A stretch of DNA of 64,000 bases from an uncultured Glaciecola sp. (GCA_947496235.1 CANMCE010000005.1:62001-126000), one strand, 5' to 3'; counted from the stretch's first letter, positions 38,210 through 47,637 are shown. Notes: generated by a model from the sequence alone, not told the origin. Made by a program: numbers and translations.

Positions 38210-39172
38210 ATGCGAGTAAGAAGTTTATTTCCAATTTTAGCAACAGTAATTGCGACAGCGTCTTGGGCTAATAATCCTATTATAACGGACGTATTCACCG
38301 CAGACCCAGCAGCGCTTGTGCATGAAGATAGGGTTTATTTGTATACAGGACATGATGAAGCACCTAATAATAATGTATTTTTTGAAATGCATGATTGGCT
38401 GGCGTTCAGTTCTACTGACATGGTGAACTGGACAGCTCATGGCCCTATAATGAAAGCGATTGATTTTAAATGGGCAAAAGGTGATGCGTGGGCGTCACAT
38501 ATGGTAGAAAAAGACGGTAAATTTTATTTTTATACTACCGTTAGGCACAAAGATGATAAACCCGGCTTTGCCATTGGTGTGGCCACTTCAGATTCACCAA
38601 CAGGGCCATTCAAAGATGCCATAGGCAAAGCCTTAGTCACCGATGACATGACTAAACAGACGCCCAATGACTGGGATGATATAGATCCAGCAATCTTCAT
38701 TGAAGAAAATGGCGACACCTACATGTTCTTTGGTAACTTGATGCCCAAATTCGTCAAGTTGAAAGATAATATGCTTGAACTAGATGGTGAAATCAAAACA
38801 CTTGATTTACCAAGATTTACCGAAGCGGCTTGGGTGCATAAAAAGGGGGATAATTATTATCTTAGCTATGCTTGTGAATTCCCAGAAAAAATTTGTTATG
38901 CAATGAGTAAAAGTATTCATGGCCCTTGGGAATTCAAAGGTATTTTGAATGAAATAGCGGGCAATACTGAAACTAATCACCAATCCATAATCGAGTTTAA
39001 AGGACAAGATTATTTTATTTACCATACCGGAGCAATACCACCGAAAGAAGGTCAAGAAAGCGGCGGAAGATTTCGACGTTCGGTGGCTATTGACCATCTT
39101 TATTATAACGATGACGGGACTTTGAAACGAGTCATTATGACCACGGAAGGTATCCAAAAACCAGTGGAGTAG
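38210..39172 (+). CDS. Secreted GH43 glycoside hydrolase (arabinofuranosidase/xylosidase type)
   Basis: 320 residues from the ATG at 38210, which has AGGA seven bases upstream and begins a signal peptide (MRVRSLFPILATVIATASWA). The upstream ATG-type starts lie in the terminator and are rejected. It is a single GH43 propeller with base D32 (FTADPAALV), a second Asp in DDIDPAIF and the likely acid Glu in RFTEAAWVHKKG. The motif VYLYTGHDEA is typical of GH43 enzymes that release arabinose or xylose from oligomers. It has no lipobox, so it is probably periplasmic and trims what the TonB receptor imports. Confidence 0.85.
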   Translation: MRVRSLFPILATVIATASWANNPIITDVFTADPAALVHEDRVYLYTGHDEAPNNNVFFEMHDWLAFSSTDMVNWTAHGPIMKAIDFKWAKGDAWASHMVEKDGKFYFYTTVRHKDDKPGFAIGVATSDSPTGPFKDAIGKALVTDDMTKQTPNDWDDIDPAIFIEENGDTYMFFGNLMPKFVKLKDNMLELDGEIKTLDLPRFTEAAWVHKKGDNYYLSYACEFPEKICYAMSKSIHGPWEFKGILNEIAGNTETNHQSIIEFKGQDYFIYHTGAIPPKEGQESGGRFRRSVAIDHLYYNDDGTLKRVIMTTEGIQKPVE

Positions 39173-39181
39173 CTCAGGAAT

Positions 39182-39210
39182 GGGCGTCAACTTTTACTGT
39201 TTTGACGCCC
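39182..39210. terminator. Hairpin between convergent GH43 and YdcH-like genes
   Basis: GGGCGTCAA (39182-39190) and TTGACGCCC (39202-39210) form a perfect nine-pair stem with an 11-base loop. It sits exactly between two converging stops. No T-tract follows on either strand, so termination is likely but not classical. Confidence 0.5.
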
Positions 39211-39219
39211 CTAAATGAT

Positions 39220-39471
39220 TTACTGTAAGGCTTCTTCTTTTTTCACCATTGCAAATAACTTATCTTTTAACTGCACACGTAATAATTTCTGCTGTTCCAA
39301 ATATTCATCCGAAGATGGATGGTCACCAGATTCAATATTGTATATCTCGTTATCTATTTCTGTGTATTCATCTAGCGTGCGCGCAAAATGTGCATCGTTC
39401 ATTTTTAAATGACGAATAGTGTGATGATGTTCTGGAAATTCTTTTAGTAAACCATGTTTTTCAAGTGACAT
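39220..39471 (-). CDS. YdcH/DUF465 family small protein
   Basis: 83 residues, helical, with the family's start pattern (HGLLKEFPEHHHTIRHLKMNDAHFARTLDEY) and a C-terminal LKDKLFAMVKKEE. DUF465 proteins are small cytoplasmic helical-hairpin proteins of unknown role, common in Proteobacteria. It is monocistronic, divergent from the AlkC-type gene. Confidence 0.88.
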   Translation of the reverse strand: MSLEKHGLLKEFPEHHHTIRHLKMNDAHFARTLDEYTEIDNEIYNIESGDHPSSDEYLEQQKLLRVQLKDKLFAMVKKEEALQ

Positions 39472-39632
39472 GCGTTTTTCCTTTATGTGTTAATTGTTGA
39501 AATCTTTAGTAACAGTATGGCACTACCAGTTAGCTTGTTTTTGATCTTGATCAGAATACTATATTGATACTAAATTTTTGTGCGTATGAACGCATAAATG
39601 TTTAATAATTAATTAGTAGGTGGGTGAACTAG

Positions 39633-40763
39633 ATGCCAGAAGCGTTTAAAGAAAAATTTTCGATCTCCTTGATTCGAACAATTGCGGATGGCATTGCTGC
39701 GCAAGCCAAAGGGTTTAACGCAGCGGCTTTTGTAGGTACAGCTTCAGAAAATCTTTCGAATTTAGAACTCAAGCAACGTTCTACTCAAATTACGCTAGCA
39801 TTGGACCAACATTTACAAGGCGATTTTAGCGAGCTTTGTGATCATCTGGTAGCTACGCTTACCCCTATGCAATCTCATGATGACTTAATGCCCGATCAAG
39901 CACAGAGTATTGATGGTTGGGCGATTATGCCTATGGCAGATTTTATCACTTTACGTGGATTACGTCAGCCAAGTATAGATAAAGCCTTGTGGGCTCTGCA
40001 GCAAATGACCAAGCGGTTTACAGCAGAATTTGCCATTCGCCCTTTCTTACTTGAAAGGACATCCGAAACGCTAGAAAAGTTACAACAGTGGGTTGTAGAT
40101 CCAAGTCATCATGTCAGAAGACTCGTCAGCGAAGGGACTCGTCCACGGTTGCCTTGGGGCATTCAGTTAACTGACTTTGTACGAGAACCCGGTCCAGTAT
40201 TAAGTCTGCTTTCCCAGTTAAAGGACGATAACTCAGAATATGTGCGTAGGTCAGTTGCCAATAACCTTAATGATATAGGTAAAGATCACCCCGAACGTTT
40301 GATTGAAACCGCTAGGCTTTGGAATAAGAAGACTACCCCTTTTCGTCAGAAATTAGTCCGCCATGCTTGCCGAACGCTGTTAAAAAAAGGCAATCCAGAG
40401 GTACTTGATATTTTTGGATATGCCCCACCTCAGTTGAAAAATGTCAGTATTACACTGTCTAAAAAGAAAGTCTGTCAGGGCGATGACTTACTAATTACGT
40501 TAAAAGCAGATTCGAGAATTGATCAAGAACAATCATTGATGATCGATTATCGGGTATACCATAAAAAAGCCAATGGACAGCTATCGCCCAAGGTGTTCAA
40601 GTGGAAAATTTTGAATTTGGCAGCGAATGGGAAGTTATCAGCCAGCAAAAAGCATAGCTTTAAACCTGTTACTACAAGAAAATACTATGCTGGTGAACAT
40701 AAAATAGCAGTGTTAATAAATGGCGTTGAATATTCGGCCAATACTTTTTATCTTGAGGAGTAA
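39633..40763 (+). CDS. AlkC-type DNA alkylation repair protein (HEAT-like repeats plus Ig-like domain)
   Basis: 376 residues. Residues 1-260 are alpha-helical with HEAT-like repeats, including MPMADFITLRGL, TAEFAIRPFLLE and DPSHHVRRLVSEGTRPRLPW, the core pattern of the AlkC/AlkD glycosylase superfamily. Residues about 275-376 form a beta-rich Ig-like domain (VSITLSKKKVCQGDDLLITL), a known extension of one AlkC branch. AlkC enzymes excise positively charged alkylated bases such as 3-methyladenine without base flipping. A GGTGGG site precedes the ATG. The DUF2252 gene begins within ten bases of the stop, so they are likely co-transcribed. Confidence 0.8.
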   Translation: MPEAFKEKFSISLIRTIADGIAAQAKGFNAAAFVGTASENLSNLELKQRSTQITLALDQHLQGDFSELCDHLVATLTPMQSHDDLMPDQAQSIDGWAIMPMADFITLRGLRQPSIDKALWALQQMTKRFTAEFAIRPFLLERTSETLEKLQQWVVDPSHHVRRLVSEGTRPRLPWGIQLTDFVREPGPVLSLLSQLKDDNSEYVRRSVANNLNDIGKDHPERLIETARLWNKKTTPFRQKLVRHACRTLLKKGNPEVLDIFGYAPPQLKNVSITLSKKKVCQGDDLLITLKADSRIDQEQSLMIDYRVYHKKANGQLSPKVFKWKILNLAANGKLSASKKHSFKPVTTRKYYAGEHKIAVLINGVEYSANTFYLEE

Positions 40764-40769
40764 AATGTG

Positions 40770-42098
40770 ATGACTAGAAGACGCTTGATTGACAACGAAT
40801 TAGGCAGAATTGATGGCTGCTTTCCGGGAAGCCAATTTCCTAAACACCAAAAAATGTGTACTAGTCCCTTTGTTTTTTATCGAGGTTCATCCCAACTCTT
40901 TTATGCTGATTTAGCCTCGGGGCATTTATCTTTGCCTAGTGTACAAAATATTCCGTTAACCACAATTATGGGCGACTGTCATACCTCAAATTTTGGCTTT
41001 TTCACTGAAGAAGGCTCCCATGCAGAACGCATCGTGTTTTCCATCAATGATTTTGATGATGCTTGTATAGGGCATGGCGTATGGGACCTCATCAGGTTAC
41101 TTGTTAGTTTGCCGTTAGTAGCCGACCATTGTGATGGCGTGGTTAAAGGTATTTATAGTTCTGAAAAAGACTATTCAAACAAGCTTGTTGTGAACGAACA
41201 AAATGTGCTTAACGCCATGGAAACATTACTCGATAGTTATTTATTAGTACTGCAACAAGGATTGGCTCGAAAATCCAATGAAGAGAATTTTTTGGATTTA
41301 ACCTTTGAAGACTTTGCAACGCCTTCACCTTTGCAAAAACGTTATCAAAAAGCCGCTAGATTAATTTTAGGTGGTGATAAGTTTTTACAAAAAAGTGCGC
41401 TGGCTAAAGCGGTTGATTTGACCCAGTTTCCCCTTACTTTTCGAGATAGACCGACAAAATTTAAAGGCCTTACAAAAGATAAAGAGACCAGCTTACGACA
41501 TGCATTAGCTCCTTATTTTTTCCAAGACATTTTAGACATAGTGGCGAGAGTTGGCTCAGGTACTGGTTCTGTCAATATGGATAGATACTATGCACTTATT
41601 GGACCTAAAAACATACACCACATGTCTCAGATTGGACTCTGTCATGTAGTAGAGGTAAAGCAACAAAGGGTGGCGGCACCTATTTATTACTTTCCTGATA
41701 TTCACCATCAAAATCAACTAAATCCTGCACACTTAACGGTTAAATGTCAGAGACGGATTCAGCGTCGAACGGATTATGTATTAGATGAAGCATTTTTTGA
41801 TCAGGAACACTGGTTGGTGCGTTCAAGACATCACGCAAAAGTTGGAATTGACCCAGAACATATTGGTATTGGTGAAGTGAATCGACACCAAGGTGGATTA
41901 GCTTTTTACGCCAGTGCCTGCGCTCAAGAGCTGGCCAGAGCCCATTGTCGAGGCGATAGGTTTTCCCTAGATTATGAAAAATCTATGGCAAAATATATTG
42001 AAGATCACAAAGTCGCCTTGCTTGATAGTGCCCAATCTTATGCTCAACAAGTGATAAAAGATTGGCAATATCTATGCGAAAGAGAGGGCTGTAGTTAA
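40770..42098 (+). CDS. DUF2252 family protein
   Basis: 442 residues, with the DUF2252 marks FVFYRGSSQLFYADL, MGDCHTSNFGFF, SINDFDDACIGHGVWDLIRL and RVGSGTGSVNMDRYYALI. The fold is related to HipA/aminoglycoside-kinase-like phosphotransferases: GDCHTSNFG resembles the catalytic loop and INDFDDA the metal-binding Asp region. Substrate unknown. GAGGAG at 40755-40760 serves either GTG 40767 or ATG 40770; I chose the ATG. It directly follows the AlkC-type gene. Confidence 0.85.
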   Translation: MTRRRLIDNELGRIDGCFPGSQFPKHQKMCTSPFVFYRGSSQLFYADLASGHLSLPSVQNIPLTTIMGDCHTSNFGFFTEEGSHAERIVFSINDFDDACIGHGVWDLIRLLVSLPLVADHCDGVVKGIYSSEKDYSNKLVVNEQNVLNAMETLLDSYLLVLQQGLARKSNEENFLDLTFEDFATPSPLQKRYQKAARLILGGDKFLQKSALAKAVDLTQFPLTFRDRPTKFKGLTKDKETSLRHALAPYFFQDILDIVARVGSGTGSVNMDRYYALIGPKNIHHMSQIGLCHVVEVKQQRVAAPIYYFPDIHHQNQLNPAHLTVKCQRRIQRRTDYVLDEAFFDQEHWLVRSRHHAKVGIDPEHIGIGEVNRHQGGLAFYASACAQELARAHCRGDRFSLDYEKSMAKYIEDHKVALLDSAQSYAQQVIKDWQYLCEREGCS

Positions 42099-42107
42099 TC
42101 AGCCCTC
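42084..42107. terminator. Hairpin between convergent DUF2252 and gamma-glutamyltransferase genes
   Basis: GAGGGCTG (42084-42091) and CAGCCCTC (42100-42107) form a perfect eight-pair stem with an eight-base loop that includes the DUF2252 stop. There is no clear T-tract. Confidence 0.5.
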
Positions 42108-42113
42108 AAATGC

Positions 42114-43832
42114 TTAGTGCAAATTAAACATCTTGCCAAACCAGTCGGTACGCATCACTCTAGCTTCACCTCTACCATTCGATTCAGATGCTGCTTGTAA
42201 GTCACCATCGCGCACGATAATTACATGAAGATCGCCAAATCGACTTTGTCGGGTGGTATAACCCATAGCTTCTAGCTCAGCTAAAACGTCTTTTGCAAAG
42301 CCACTATGATAGCGAATTTCGTTTTTGGGCAATAATTGATGATGGAATCGTGGCGAATCTACCACTTTTTGGACGGGTAAATTAAATTCTAATGCATTTA
42401 AAATACTTTGATAAACAGACGTCAGTATTGTTGTACCACCTGGAGAGCCAGTAACCATTTTTATTTTATTGCCTTCCAATACTATTGTTGGCGTCATTGA
42501 ACTTAACATTCTCTTATGTGGCTGTATTTCGTTGGCCACACCACCAATAGCACCAAAGAAGTTTGGAACACCGGGTTTGGCACTAAAATCGTCCATTTCG
42601 TCATTCAATAGGAAACCTGCACCATCGACAACCATGCCGCTACCAAAGCCTAAATTAATGGTAGTTGTGTTAGACACAGCATTACCAAATTTATCGACAA
42701 TTGAAAAATGCGTTGTATCTTCACTTTCTGGTAATCCTGGCTTAACCTCTTCGGTAACCGATATGGAATCTAATGAAACTTCTTCGGCCCGCTGAGCTAA
42801 ATAGTCATCAGTTAATAATGCAGCACTTGGCACGGTGTAAAAATCAGGATCGCCCAAATACTCACCTCTATCGGCAAATACGCGTTTACCAATCTCAGAC
42901 AACACGTGGGTATAAAGTAAATCGTTATGCTTGAACTCAATACCTTTGTCTTTAACTAAGTCATACATTTGTAACCACTGATTAATCGCTATGCCACCAG
43001 AAGAGGGGGGTGCGGCGCTGACTAGGGTATATCCACGCCAAGTTGACTTAATAGGTTCACGCCATTTTGCTTCGTAGCCGGCTAGATCTGCTTCGGTAAT
43101 TAATCCATCATGTTCAAGCATAAACTGGCTAATTAAACGGGCAGTTTCTCCTTTGTAGAAACCATCGCGGCCAGCGTTTTGAATGCGTTTAAGTGTTTCA
43201 GCTAAAGCAGGCTGTTTAAATACTTTGTTCGCTTGGGCATGAGCAAAATATTTGGCAAAATTGACCTCAATGTTGTTTTGCTTTAAACGGCTTATGTAGC
43301 CAATGATATGCGCCTCAAGTTTATCAGGTACCACAAAGCCTTCTTCTGCAAGCTTGATGGCTGGAGCGACTAGATCTTCCCAAGGCAGAGAGCCATATTT
43401 TTCGTGCGCCGCCCACATACCAGCGACAGTGCCTGGAACACCAGAAGCTAAGGCACCAAAAATCGATTTATAAGGGTCAACTTCACCATTTTCGTTGATG
43501 TACATATCGGTAAATGCTGCTGCTGGCGCCTGTTCACGATAATCTAAGAAATCGCTCTTTCCTTCATAGTGCACTACCATAAATCCGCCGCCACCAATGT
43601 TGCCAGCTTCTGGAAAAGTAACTGCAAGACTAAATTGTGCAGCAATGGCTGCATCTATGGCATTTCCGCCTTTATCTAATATCTGTTCGGCTACATCTGC
43701 TGCAAACTTATCCGGCATAGCAACTGCCTGTTGTTGCTTTTTAATCGGGTTTTTAAGTGGCGATTGAGGGTGATGAGAACATCCAACTACAAATAGAATG
43801 AGAAACAGTGCGATAAAAGATTGTAATGACAT
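42114..43832 (-). CDS. ggt: Gamma-glutamyltransferase, lipoprotein type
   Basis: 572 residues from the ATG at 43832; a TTG three codons earlier is less likely. The lipobox FVVGC puts Cys at residue 18. Family motifs run in order: ADVAEQILDKGGNAIDAAIAAQ, EAGNIGGGGFMVV, DYREQAPAAA and GVPGTVAGM. The autocleavage site is DTTHFSIVD, where a Thr becomes the N-terminal nucleophile of the small subunit. GGFLLNDEMDDF-type and TGSPGGTTI motifs follow. It cleaves gamma-glutamyl amides such as glutathione in the periplasm, supplying amino acids. It stands alone. Confidence 0.92.
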   Translation of the reverse strand: MSLQSFIALFLILFVVGCSHHPQSPLKNPIKKQQQAVAMPDKFAADVAEQILDKGGNAIDAAIAAQFSLAVTFPEAGNIGGGGFMVVHYEGKSDFLDYREQAPAAAFTDMYINENGEVDPYKSIFGALASGVPGTVAGMWAAHEKYGSLPWEDLVAPAIKLAEEGFVVPDKLEAHIIGYISRLKQNNIEVNFAKYFAHAQANKVFKQPALAETLKRIQNAGRDGFYKGETARLISQFMLEHDGLITEADLAGYEAKWREPIKSTWRGYTLVSAAPPSSGGIAINQWLQMYDLVKDKGIEFKHNDLLYTHVLSEIGKRVFADRGEYLGDPDFYTVPSAALLTDDYLAQRAEEVSLDSISVTEEVKPGLPESEDTTHFSIVDKFGNAVSNTTTINLGFGSGMVVDGAGFLLNDEMDDFSAKPGVPNFFGAIGGVANEIQPHKRMLSSMTPTIVLEGNKIKMVTGSPGGTTILTSVYQSILNALEFNLPVQKVVDSPRFHHQLLPKNEIRYHSGFAKDVLAELEAMGYTTRQSRFGDLHVIIVRDGDLQAASESNGRGEARVMRTDWFGKMFNLH

Positions 43833-43924
43833 GCTGTGCAACTTATAAATATTTTGGCATTACAGTAGCAGTGGGCGCTTAAAGGTTCAACATTTACAGA
43901 CCATTTGCCCATATAAATCTTGTG

Positions 43925-44527
43925 CTATAACCAGCCTTTTTGTTTGGCAATTCGATAAGCATCTATGCGATTAGTTGCGTTTAGTTTCGCAATAGCATCG
44001 GATAAGTAGTTGCGGACGGTGCCTTCAGATAAAAACAGTTTTTGTGAAATCTCCTGTGTTTTTACGCCCTGACCGGCTAATTCGAGCGCTCGCCCTTCTT
44101 TGGTAGATAATGGATTTTTGTCTTCAAGTGCCATCATGGCAAGTTCAGGATCGACCACTTTTTTACCAGAAATTACTTTTTTTATACTGGCAATTAGATA
44201 GTCGCTATTTGCTTCTTTTAAAATGAAACCAGAAACGCCGAGTTTTAGGGAGCGGCTAATATACCCTGGTTTTGCAAAAGTGGTCATTATAATCACCTTG
44301 GTGTCATAGCTTGATAGCACTTGCTCAGCTAATGCAATGCCTGATACATGGGGCATTTCAATATCGGTTAAGATAATATCGGGGCAGGTATTTTGTTCTA
44401 ACCAGTCAATGGCTTCTTGCCCATTTGAACATTTCCCAATCACTGTCAGATCATCTTCCAAAGATAATAGGGTAGCTATTGCATCTCTCACCAGCACCTG
44501 ATCTTCAACCACCAAAATCTTCGTCAT
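43925..44527 (-). CDS. LuxR/NarL-type response regulator (DesR-like)
   Basis: 200 residues: a receiver domain (ILVVEDQ, phosphoacceptor D55 in IILTDIEMPHVSG, conserved T/K region TTFAKPG) and a C-terminal LuxR HTH (LSTKEGRALELAGQG...LSEGTVRNYLSDAIAKL). Its ATG overlaps the kinase gene's stop by four bases (ATGA), so the two are translated together. The target genes are not evident; the upstream membrane gene in the same operon is one candidate. Confidence 0.9.
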   Translation of the reverse strand: MTKILVVEDQVLVRDAIATLLSLEDDLTVIGKCSNGQEAIDWLEQNTCPDIILTDIEMPHVSGIALAEQVLSSYDTKVIIMTTFAKPGYISRSLKLGVSGFILKEANSDYLIASIKKVISGKKVVDPELAMMALEDKNPLSTKEGRALELAGQGVKTQEISQKLFLSEGTVRNYLSDAIAKLNATNRIDAYRIAKQKGWL

Positions 44528-45648
44528 GCTTTAACCTCCAGATTATTTTTTGTATCTAGTTGCAAACATAAGTACATCCCGTTGTTTACCTCGATAGATA
44601 GTTCACCGCCCAACAATTGCGCCCGTTCTTGCATGCCTTTAATGCCATTGCCAGCTATGAAGTCATCTAATTTTCCGTTGTCTTTGATTCCAAGTCGCAA
44701 GCCTTGATTTTCGCGATTCAATTGAACCCAAACTTGATCTCCGTCGCTATGACGCAAGATATTAGTTACCGCTTCTTTTAAAAAAAGTGCTAGGTTAGTT
44801 TCTTCATATGGGGTTAATTGAGAAATTATCTCAGACGCTATATCAACGGTAGTGCTAAAGCCTTTCTCCTTTAATAATTGAACAGCTTTATCGATTTCAT
44901 TTTCTAAACTGAGGCGTTTCATATCAGAAACCGCTTGTCGAATTTCGCTTAATAAACTTTGAGAAAGTTGCACTAAATCTTTGAGTTCCGCTTTAACATC
45001 GTCGTATCTTTGCTTTTCCAGCATTTTATTGGCCACTTGTGCTTTTAACGATATACCACTCAGCGCATGCCCAGCCAAATCATGTAAATCTCGACCTATT
45101 CGCTCCCTTTCGGCTACTGTACTTAAGCGCGCCATTGCCTCTTGAGTTTGAGCGTCTTTTTGTCTGTGAATAGTTTCATTGCGTTCCATAAAGCCGAAAC
45201 CGAACATCACTAGTACATTAATTGCCGCTACACCTACGAAATAAACCTGCGTTTGAAGGTTGGAGAAGTACAGCATCACTAACCAAGCAAGAATTGCTAA
45301 ATTTATCGGTATAGCAATAGATGGCTTGTAGTAATAACCGCTAATAAAACTCGCAAAGGCAAATAAAAAAGCACCGCCTAAATTGAACCAACTGGCAATA
45401 CAAATAAGACAAAATAATGGTACTAGACCGTATTTTAGCTTGTTAAAACTTAGATGAATGCAAATCAAATAACCAACAATAAAACCTGAATAAAATACCA
45501 AAGCGAGAATAATGTCATTGACCTCCACCTTTGGCATAAAAAACAGGGGTACAAAATAAAACAGAGAAAATATCAGCGATGAATAGGACCACTTTTTCTT
45601 TACTCCTTTACCCAAAAGAGGGGGGTGAAAGTTAGTTGTCATTGTCAT
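44524..45648 (-). CDS. Sensor histidine kinase (HisKA_3, DesK-like)
   Basis: 374 residues. The first 160 hold about five membrane helices with almost no periplasmic loop, as in DesK-type sensors of membrane state. A linker (about 165-185) leads to the HisKA_3 dimerisation site ERERIGRDLHDLAGHALSG, with the phosphoryl His in DLHD. The HATPase domain has an N-box near NILRHSDGDQVWV and a G-box near GNGIKGMQERAQLLGGEL. It pairs with the overlapping response regulator. The signal is probably within or at the membrane. Confidence 0.88.
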   Translation of the reverse strand: MTMTTNFHPPLLGKGVKKKWSYSSLIFSLFYFVPLFFMPKVEVNDIILALVFYSGFIVGYLICIHLSFNKLKYGLVPLFCLICIASWFNLGGAFLFAFASFISGYYYKPSIAIPINLAILAWLVMLYFSNLQTQVYFVGVAAINVLVMFGFGFMERNETIHRQKDAQTQEAMARLSTVAERERIGRDLHDLAGHALSGISLKAQVANKMLEKQRYDDVKAELKDLVQLSQSLLSEIRQAVSDMKRLSLENEIDKAVQLLKEKGFSTTVDIASEIISQLTPYEETNLALFLKEAVTNILRHSDGDQVWVQLNRENQGLRLGIKDNGKLDDFIAGNGIKGMQERAQLLGGELSIEVNNGMYLCLQLDTKNNLEVKA

Positions 45649-45687
45649 CGCTTGCTAATACTCCCAAGTTTTTAAGCTAGAAATGGA

Positions 45688-46290
45688 TTAATTTGTCTGC
45701 TCTAGCATATTGTTTTGATGCTGATTACTGGCATTGTGCTCGCGTCTTACTTTGCGATAACGCCTTTCTAGGGCAACTAAACTAACAATATAAATTAAAA
45801 CAATTACCAGAGAAATAGCTTCATATCTGTGCTCAGGAAATAAGAACCATGCGCCCAAAACCAATAGAGTTCTCGCTACAGTATGGAAATAACCAACCCA
45901 ATGTTGAATTGCCCAAGATAACGGCATCCACATCAGCCCCGTTAAAATACCTACACTCAATGGAATGGTTGTGTGATCTATAGTCCCTACAGGGATAGCA
46001 ATAGCAAATACCATAAGTGACATAATCATGCCGACATAAAAAAGACCGTCAAAGGATGTTTTAGCATTCCCTTTGTCAAAGAAACGTTCTCCAGTAATGT
46101 AGGACAAAGCGGCGCCTATATAAAAAATCGACCCTGTGCCTATATACAAGATCCAAACTTTCAAGAAATCACTGATAAAGGGAGATACTAATCCAATACC
46201 CGCCCAAACCAAAGTACCGGCGATAGGCATTGCGATAAAGCGTTTTTGTTTAAATATCTCTCTTTGTTGTTCCAAGGTTAATGTTTGCAT
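45688..46290 (-). CDS. Six-helix membrane protein, DUF7010-like
   Basis: 200 residues with about six hydrophobic helices and a basic C-terminal tail (RRYRKVRREHN). It starts LTLEQQREIFKQKRFIAMPIAG, and I associate the pattern with the DUF7010 family, from memory only. It is the first gene of the operon with the histidine kinase (39 bases) and response regulator, so it may modulate the sensor or be its output. Function unknown. The 278-base stretch upstream has no gene and no promoter I can name confidently. Confidence 0.7.
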   Translation of the reverse strand: MQTLTLEQQREIFKQKRFIAMPIAGTLVWAGIGLVSPFISDFLKVWILYIGTGSIFYIGAALSYITGERFFDKGNAKTSFDGLFYVGMIMSLMVFAIAIPVGTIDHTTIPLSVGILTGLMWMPLSWAIQHWVGYFHTVARTLLVLGAWFLFPEHRYEAISLVIVLIYIVSLVALERRYRKVRREHNASNQHQNNMLEQTN

Positions 46291-46568
46291 ATCTGAATGT
46301 CCAAGCTAATCAAGTGAGCTAAATTGTCCAGTTTTTCGATTTAAAAATGTATTCACAAAGATCAGTTTTTTCATATGACAAATGTCATGAATTATCTGCT
46401 TGGCTGGTGGTACCTCATTTTGTAAATTTTTCGATAGTGCATGTAGATTTCACAAGGATAAGGTATTTAATTCTTAATGATTATTAAATTAAGCCAATTA
46501 AATCAATTGGTTAATCATTGGCATGTTAGTTGTTTAATAAAAAGTACCAAACATTAAGGAGAACCAGC

Positions 46569-46727
46569 ATGGATTTGATCAGAATTATTTTCGCCATCTT
46601 ACTACCCCCTCTTGGCGTGTTCCTTCAAGTGGGATTAACCGGTCAATTTTGGCTAAATATTCTACTGACGATTTTGGGATATATCCCTGGAATCATTCAC
46701 GCGATTTACATCATTGGTAAACGCTAA
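46569..46727 (+). CDS. YqaE/Pmp3 family membrane protein
   Basis: 52 residues from the ATG at 46569, with AAGGAGA eight bases upstream; the longer frame adds 13 residues without family likeness. It has two hydrophobic helices with the family signature IIFAILLPPLGVFLQVG and the end PGIIHAIYII. Pmp3 proteins are small stress-induced membrane peptides linked to salt and cold tolerance and membrane potential. It lies 58 bases before the YqjD-like gene, in the same direction. Confidence 0.92.
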   Translation: MDLIRIIFAILLPPLGVFLQVGLTGQFWLNILLTILGYIPGIIHAIYIIGKR

Positions 46728-46785
46728 GTTCATGCTACCCATCCAGTAATTGATTTTAAATTGTTTTCTATAAAAGGAGAGAACC

Positions 46786-47112
46786 ATGAGTGCTGCAACT
46801 GAAAAAAATGCAACTACAAACCCTAAAATTAAGCCAAAGGTAACGCAAAATGAGCATCCAGTATCTGACTCAGTACGCGAAACCTTACACAAGTCTGTTG
46901 ATGCATTAGCTGAGAAAGCTGCCTACGCTGAAACTTCTATGCGCAATGGTGCCGCTCGCGGAAGCGAATCTATTGTCGAAGGGAAGGAACGTGCAACTAA
47001 GGCATGGAAAGAATCAGCTATTAAACGCTACGCAACAGAAAATCCAGTAGCAACCGCGGGTATCGCATTTGCTCTAGGTGCTATGGCAGCTTCGCTGATT
47101 CGTCGTAAATAA
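46786..47112 (+). CDS. YqjD/ElaB (DUF883)-like protein
   Basis: 108 residues: a charged helical N-terminal 80 residues (VSDSVRETLHKSVDALAEKAAYAETSM) and a C-terminal membrane anchor with a Gly-rich helix ending in Arg-Arg-Lys (PVATAGIAFALGAMAASLIRRK). This is the layout of YqjD/ElaB proteins, inner-membrane proteins that bind ribosomes in stationary phase in E. coli. AAAAGGAGAG precedes the ATG. It is followed by YqjE- and YqjK-like genes as in the enteric yqjCDEK cluster. Confidence 0.82.
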   Translation: MSAATEKNATTNPKIKPKVTQNEHPVSDSVRETLHKSVDALAEKAAYAETSMRNGAARGSESIVEGKERATKAWKESAIKRYATENPVATAGIAFALGAMAASLIRRK

Positions 47113-47136
47113 TTTGTCCACGTCAAGGTATTAGAA

Positions 47137-47637
47137 ATGACCAGCGACGAGCGTAAAAAAGTAACGCAGCAAACGGCCGCAGACGCGGCCTTTGCTTCTG
47201 CTGATGAAAACCCAGAAAATTCTCGTTCTAAAGTAGATCCGTCTTCCGCAAACGTAAACAGCGCAGATACCTTGGGCTTAATCGACGTGATAGACAGCAT
47301 TGTGGAAGTGTTTGACGCAAAACTCAATCAGTTGGATAAATTCCGCGGATTAGTGGCTCGTGAGAGTCGACTGGCGTTTAATTCATTCATTGCGACCTTG
47401 AGCTTGTTAATGGGCGCATTGATAGCAGGCATTATGGGATGGTTTTTAATTAACGCGTTGGCAGTTTCGTTAATTGCCTTATACATTTCCCATCCGTGGG
47501 CAATCTCTATTGTTTTACTTATAAACGTCACCTTGTGCTACTGGTTTGTGCGCAAAGCAAAACAGTATTTTGCGTTGTGTAAAATGCGAGAGTCTCGCCG
47601 ACTCTTATCTGGCCAATCTGCTAGTGAAACTCAATAA
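47137..47637 (+). CDS. YqjE-like (holin-superfamily) membrane protein
   Basis: 166 residues: a hydrophilic, acidic first 50 residues, then an amphipathic helix (DVIDSIVEVFDAKLNQLDKF) and two membrane helices (about 84-108 and 112-132), ending in a basic tail. This is the YqjE pattern, annotated as phage-holin family by homology only; nothing suggests a phage. It lies between YqjD-like and YqjK-like genes. Confidence 0.8.
   Translation: MTSDERKKVTQQTAADAAFASADENPENSRSKVDPSSANVNSADTLGLIDVIDSIVEVFDAKLNQLDKFRGLVARESRLAFNSFIATLSLLMGALIAGIMGWFLINALAVSLIALYISHPWAISIVLLINVTLCYWFVRKAKQYFALCKMRESRRLLSGQSASETQ

Noticed and set aside
47137-47637. Phage holin, hint of a prophage
   Set aside because: The holin likeness is only family-level; the neighbours are yqj-type stress genes and no phage gene is near.
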